DNA from: WHSW01 sp963749365
GTDB taxonomy: Bacteria; Actinomycetota; Thermoleophilia; Solirubrobacterales; 70-9
Direction: 5' to 3'
Assembly (NCBI GenBank): GCA_963749365.1
Contig: CAVVME010000004.1
Coordinates: 1-64,000, forward strand
Length of the DNA stretch: 64,000 bases
Shown piece by piece: positions 63,351 through 64,000 of the stretch; position 1 is the stretch's first letter; each line of letters starts with the position of its first letter. The position numbers were made by a program, and so were the translations under genes. Below the pieces are notes generated by a model. That model ran no database searches and was not told the origin of the DNA. It was given only the letters and a program-made list of their open reading frames with translations.

Positions 63351-64000
63351 CTAGCCCCCGTTCTTGCGCCGGACCTTCGCCCGCCCCGCCTCGGTCCCGG
63401 GCTCGAGCGCCGGGCCGCGCGGGGGCGAGATCCCGAGCACGCGCATCGCCTTCAGGCCGAGGCCGAGCTTCTCGCGGCCCTCGGTCGAGGTGATGTCGTG
63501 GCCGCAGAGCTCCTTCACCCGCTCGAGCCGGTAGCGGATCGTGTGCCGGTGGGTGAACAGCCGCTCGGCGGTCGGGGTGACGTTGCCGTCGTTGTCGAGG
63601 TAGGCCTCGATCGTCCCGACCAGCTCGGTCTCGTACTGCTCGTCATAGGCGGCCAGCGGGGCGACGGTCTCGGCGTAGAAGCGATCGAGCTCGCCGGTGC
63701 CCTCGCTCATCGCCGGCAGCAGCAGCCGGTAGGAGCCCGTGTCCTCGAACGAGAGCAGCGCGATCCCGTCGGCCTCGGCGACGTTCGCCGCCAGCAGCGC
63801 CTCCTGTCCGGCCCTGTAGAGATCGACCGGGTCGGCGACCCAGCGCCCGTGGGCGACGGTGAGGTGAAAGCCCGGCAGCGAGGCGGCGAGCTCACGCTGG
63901 AGCGCGGTCGCCGCGCGCGCCAGCAGCTCGGGCTCGGCGACCGGCACGATCGCGCTCACGTCCGCGCGCTCGCCGGCGTCGCCCCGCTCGGCGAGCTCGG
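63351..64000 (-). CDS. PucR/CdaR-type transcriptional regulator, 5' end beyond the window
   Basis: The C-terminal helix-turn-helix typical of PucR and CdaR is present: GNVTPTAERLFTHRHTIRYR and LERVKELCGHDI. The region before it (RQGEALLAANVAEADGIALL-type with YRLLLPAMSEGTGELDRFYA, ETVAPLAAYDEQYETELVGT) is the GGDEF-like linker half of such regulators. The reading frame continues through 64000, so the start lies outside; GTG 63959 is an internal codon here. The last residues (GTEAGRAKVRRKNGG) are basic. Effector unknown. Confidence 0.82.
   Translation of the reverse strand, partial: ELAERGDAGERADVSAIVPVAEPELLARAATALQRELAASLPGFHLTVAHGRWVADPVDLYRAGQEALLAANVAEADGIALLSFEDTGSYRLLLPAMSEGTGELDRFYAETVAPLAAYDEQYETELVGTIEAYLDNDGNVTPTAERLFTHRHTIRYRLERVKELCGHDITSTEGREKLGLGLKAMRVLGISPPRGPALEPGTEAGRAKVRRKNGG

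Overview
The window is about 70% GC and carries housekeeping genes in an order typical of high-GC Gram-positive bacteria: glmU-prs, L25-pth, mfd, a SurA/PrsA-like isomerase, mazG, eno and an FtsB-like gene. Several features point to a deep-branching actinobacterium of the Thermoleophilia (Solirubrobacterales-like) type: ECF sigma factors with a C-terminal extension, an archaeal-type class I aldolase, an AbiEi/DUF559 protein and csrA. This placement is inferred from gene content; no 16S or marker search was possible.

Layout. 1-1.8 kb: a broken acyltransferase gene, a 20-base poly-G run and a doubtful tRNA-Met; this end looks like poor sequence or a false join. 1.8-7.8 kb: a thiamine-diphosphate enzyme, small membrane and secreted proteins, and xseA-xseB bracketed by two toxin-antitoxin pairs. 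7.8-13.6 kb: an adenylate cyclase coupled to a secreted penicillin-acylase-like enzyme, then a membrane/secreted pair. 13.6-20 kb: MFS exporter, VOC protein, aldehyde dehydrogenase, tRNA-Leu, a divergent cupin/TetR pair and a large ECF sigma factor with a built-in zinc finger, membrane segment and outer tail. 20.3-26.2 kb: a seven-gene minus-strand run (metallo-beta-lactamase fold enzyme, FAD oxidase, GNAT, O-methyltransferase, zinc-ribbon pseudo-rhomboid, glutamate-cysteine-ligase-like enzyme). 26.2-29 kb: aldolase, nuclease, csrA and a charged DNA-binding-like protein.

29-47 kb is one long minus-strand run. Its upstream half is mfd, peptidyl-prolyl isomerase, mazG, enolase and ftsB-like; its downstream half is a surface-glycan cluster with two large membrane proteins, three sulfotransferases, a glycosyltransferase and a flippase, most of them translationally coupled by 4-base overlaps. 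47-64 kb: a membrane protein fused to a phospholipase-C-like domain, enoyl-CoA hydratase, pth, L25, a DUF1254-type protein, an AarF kinase, a DHA2 MFS transporter, a DUF559/AbiEi-like gene flanked by two copies of a 35-base palindrome, GDPD, prs-glmU, tRNA-Gln and a PucR-type regulator cut by the window end.

Two cautions run through the annotation. At least twelve frame breaks fall in eight otherwise conserved genes, all left of 34 kb, which suggests sequence error in many of them. Several conserved genes also lack ATG, GTG or TTG where their family would start, and appear to start at CTG.
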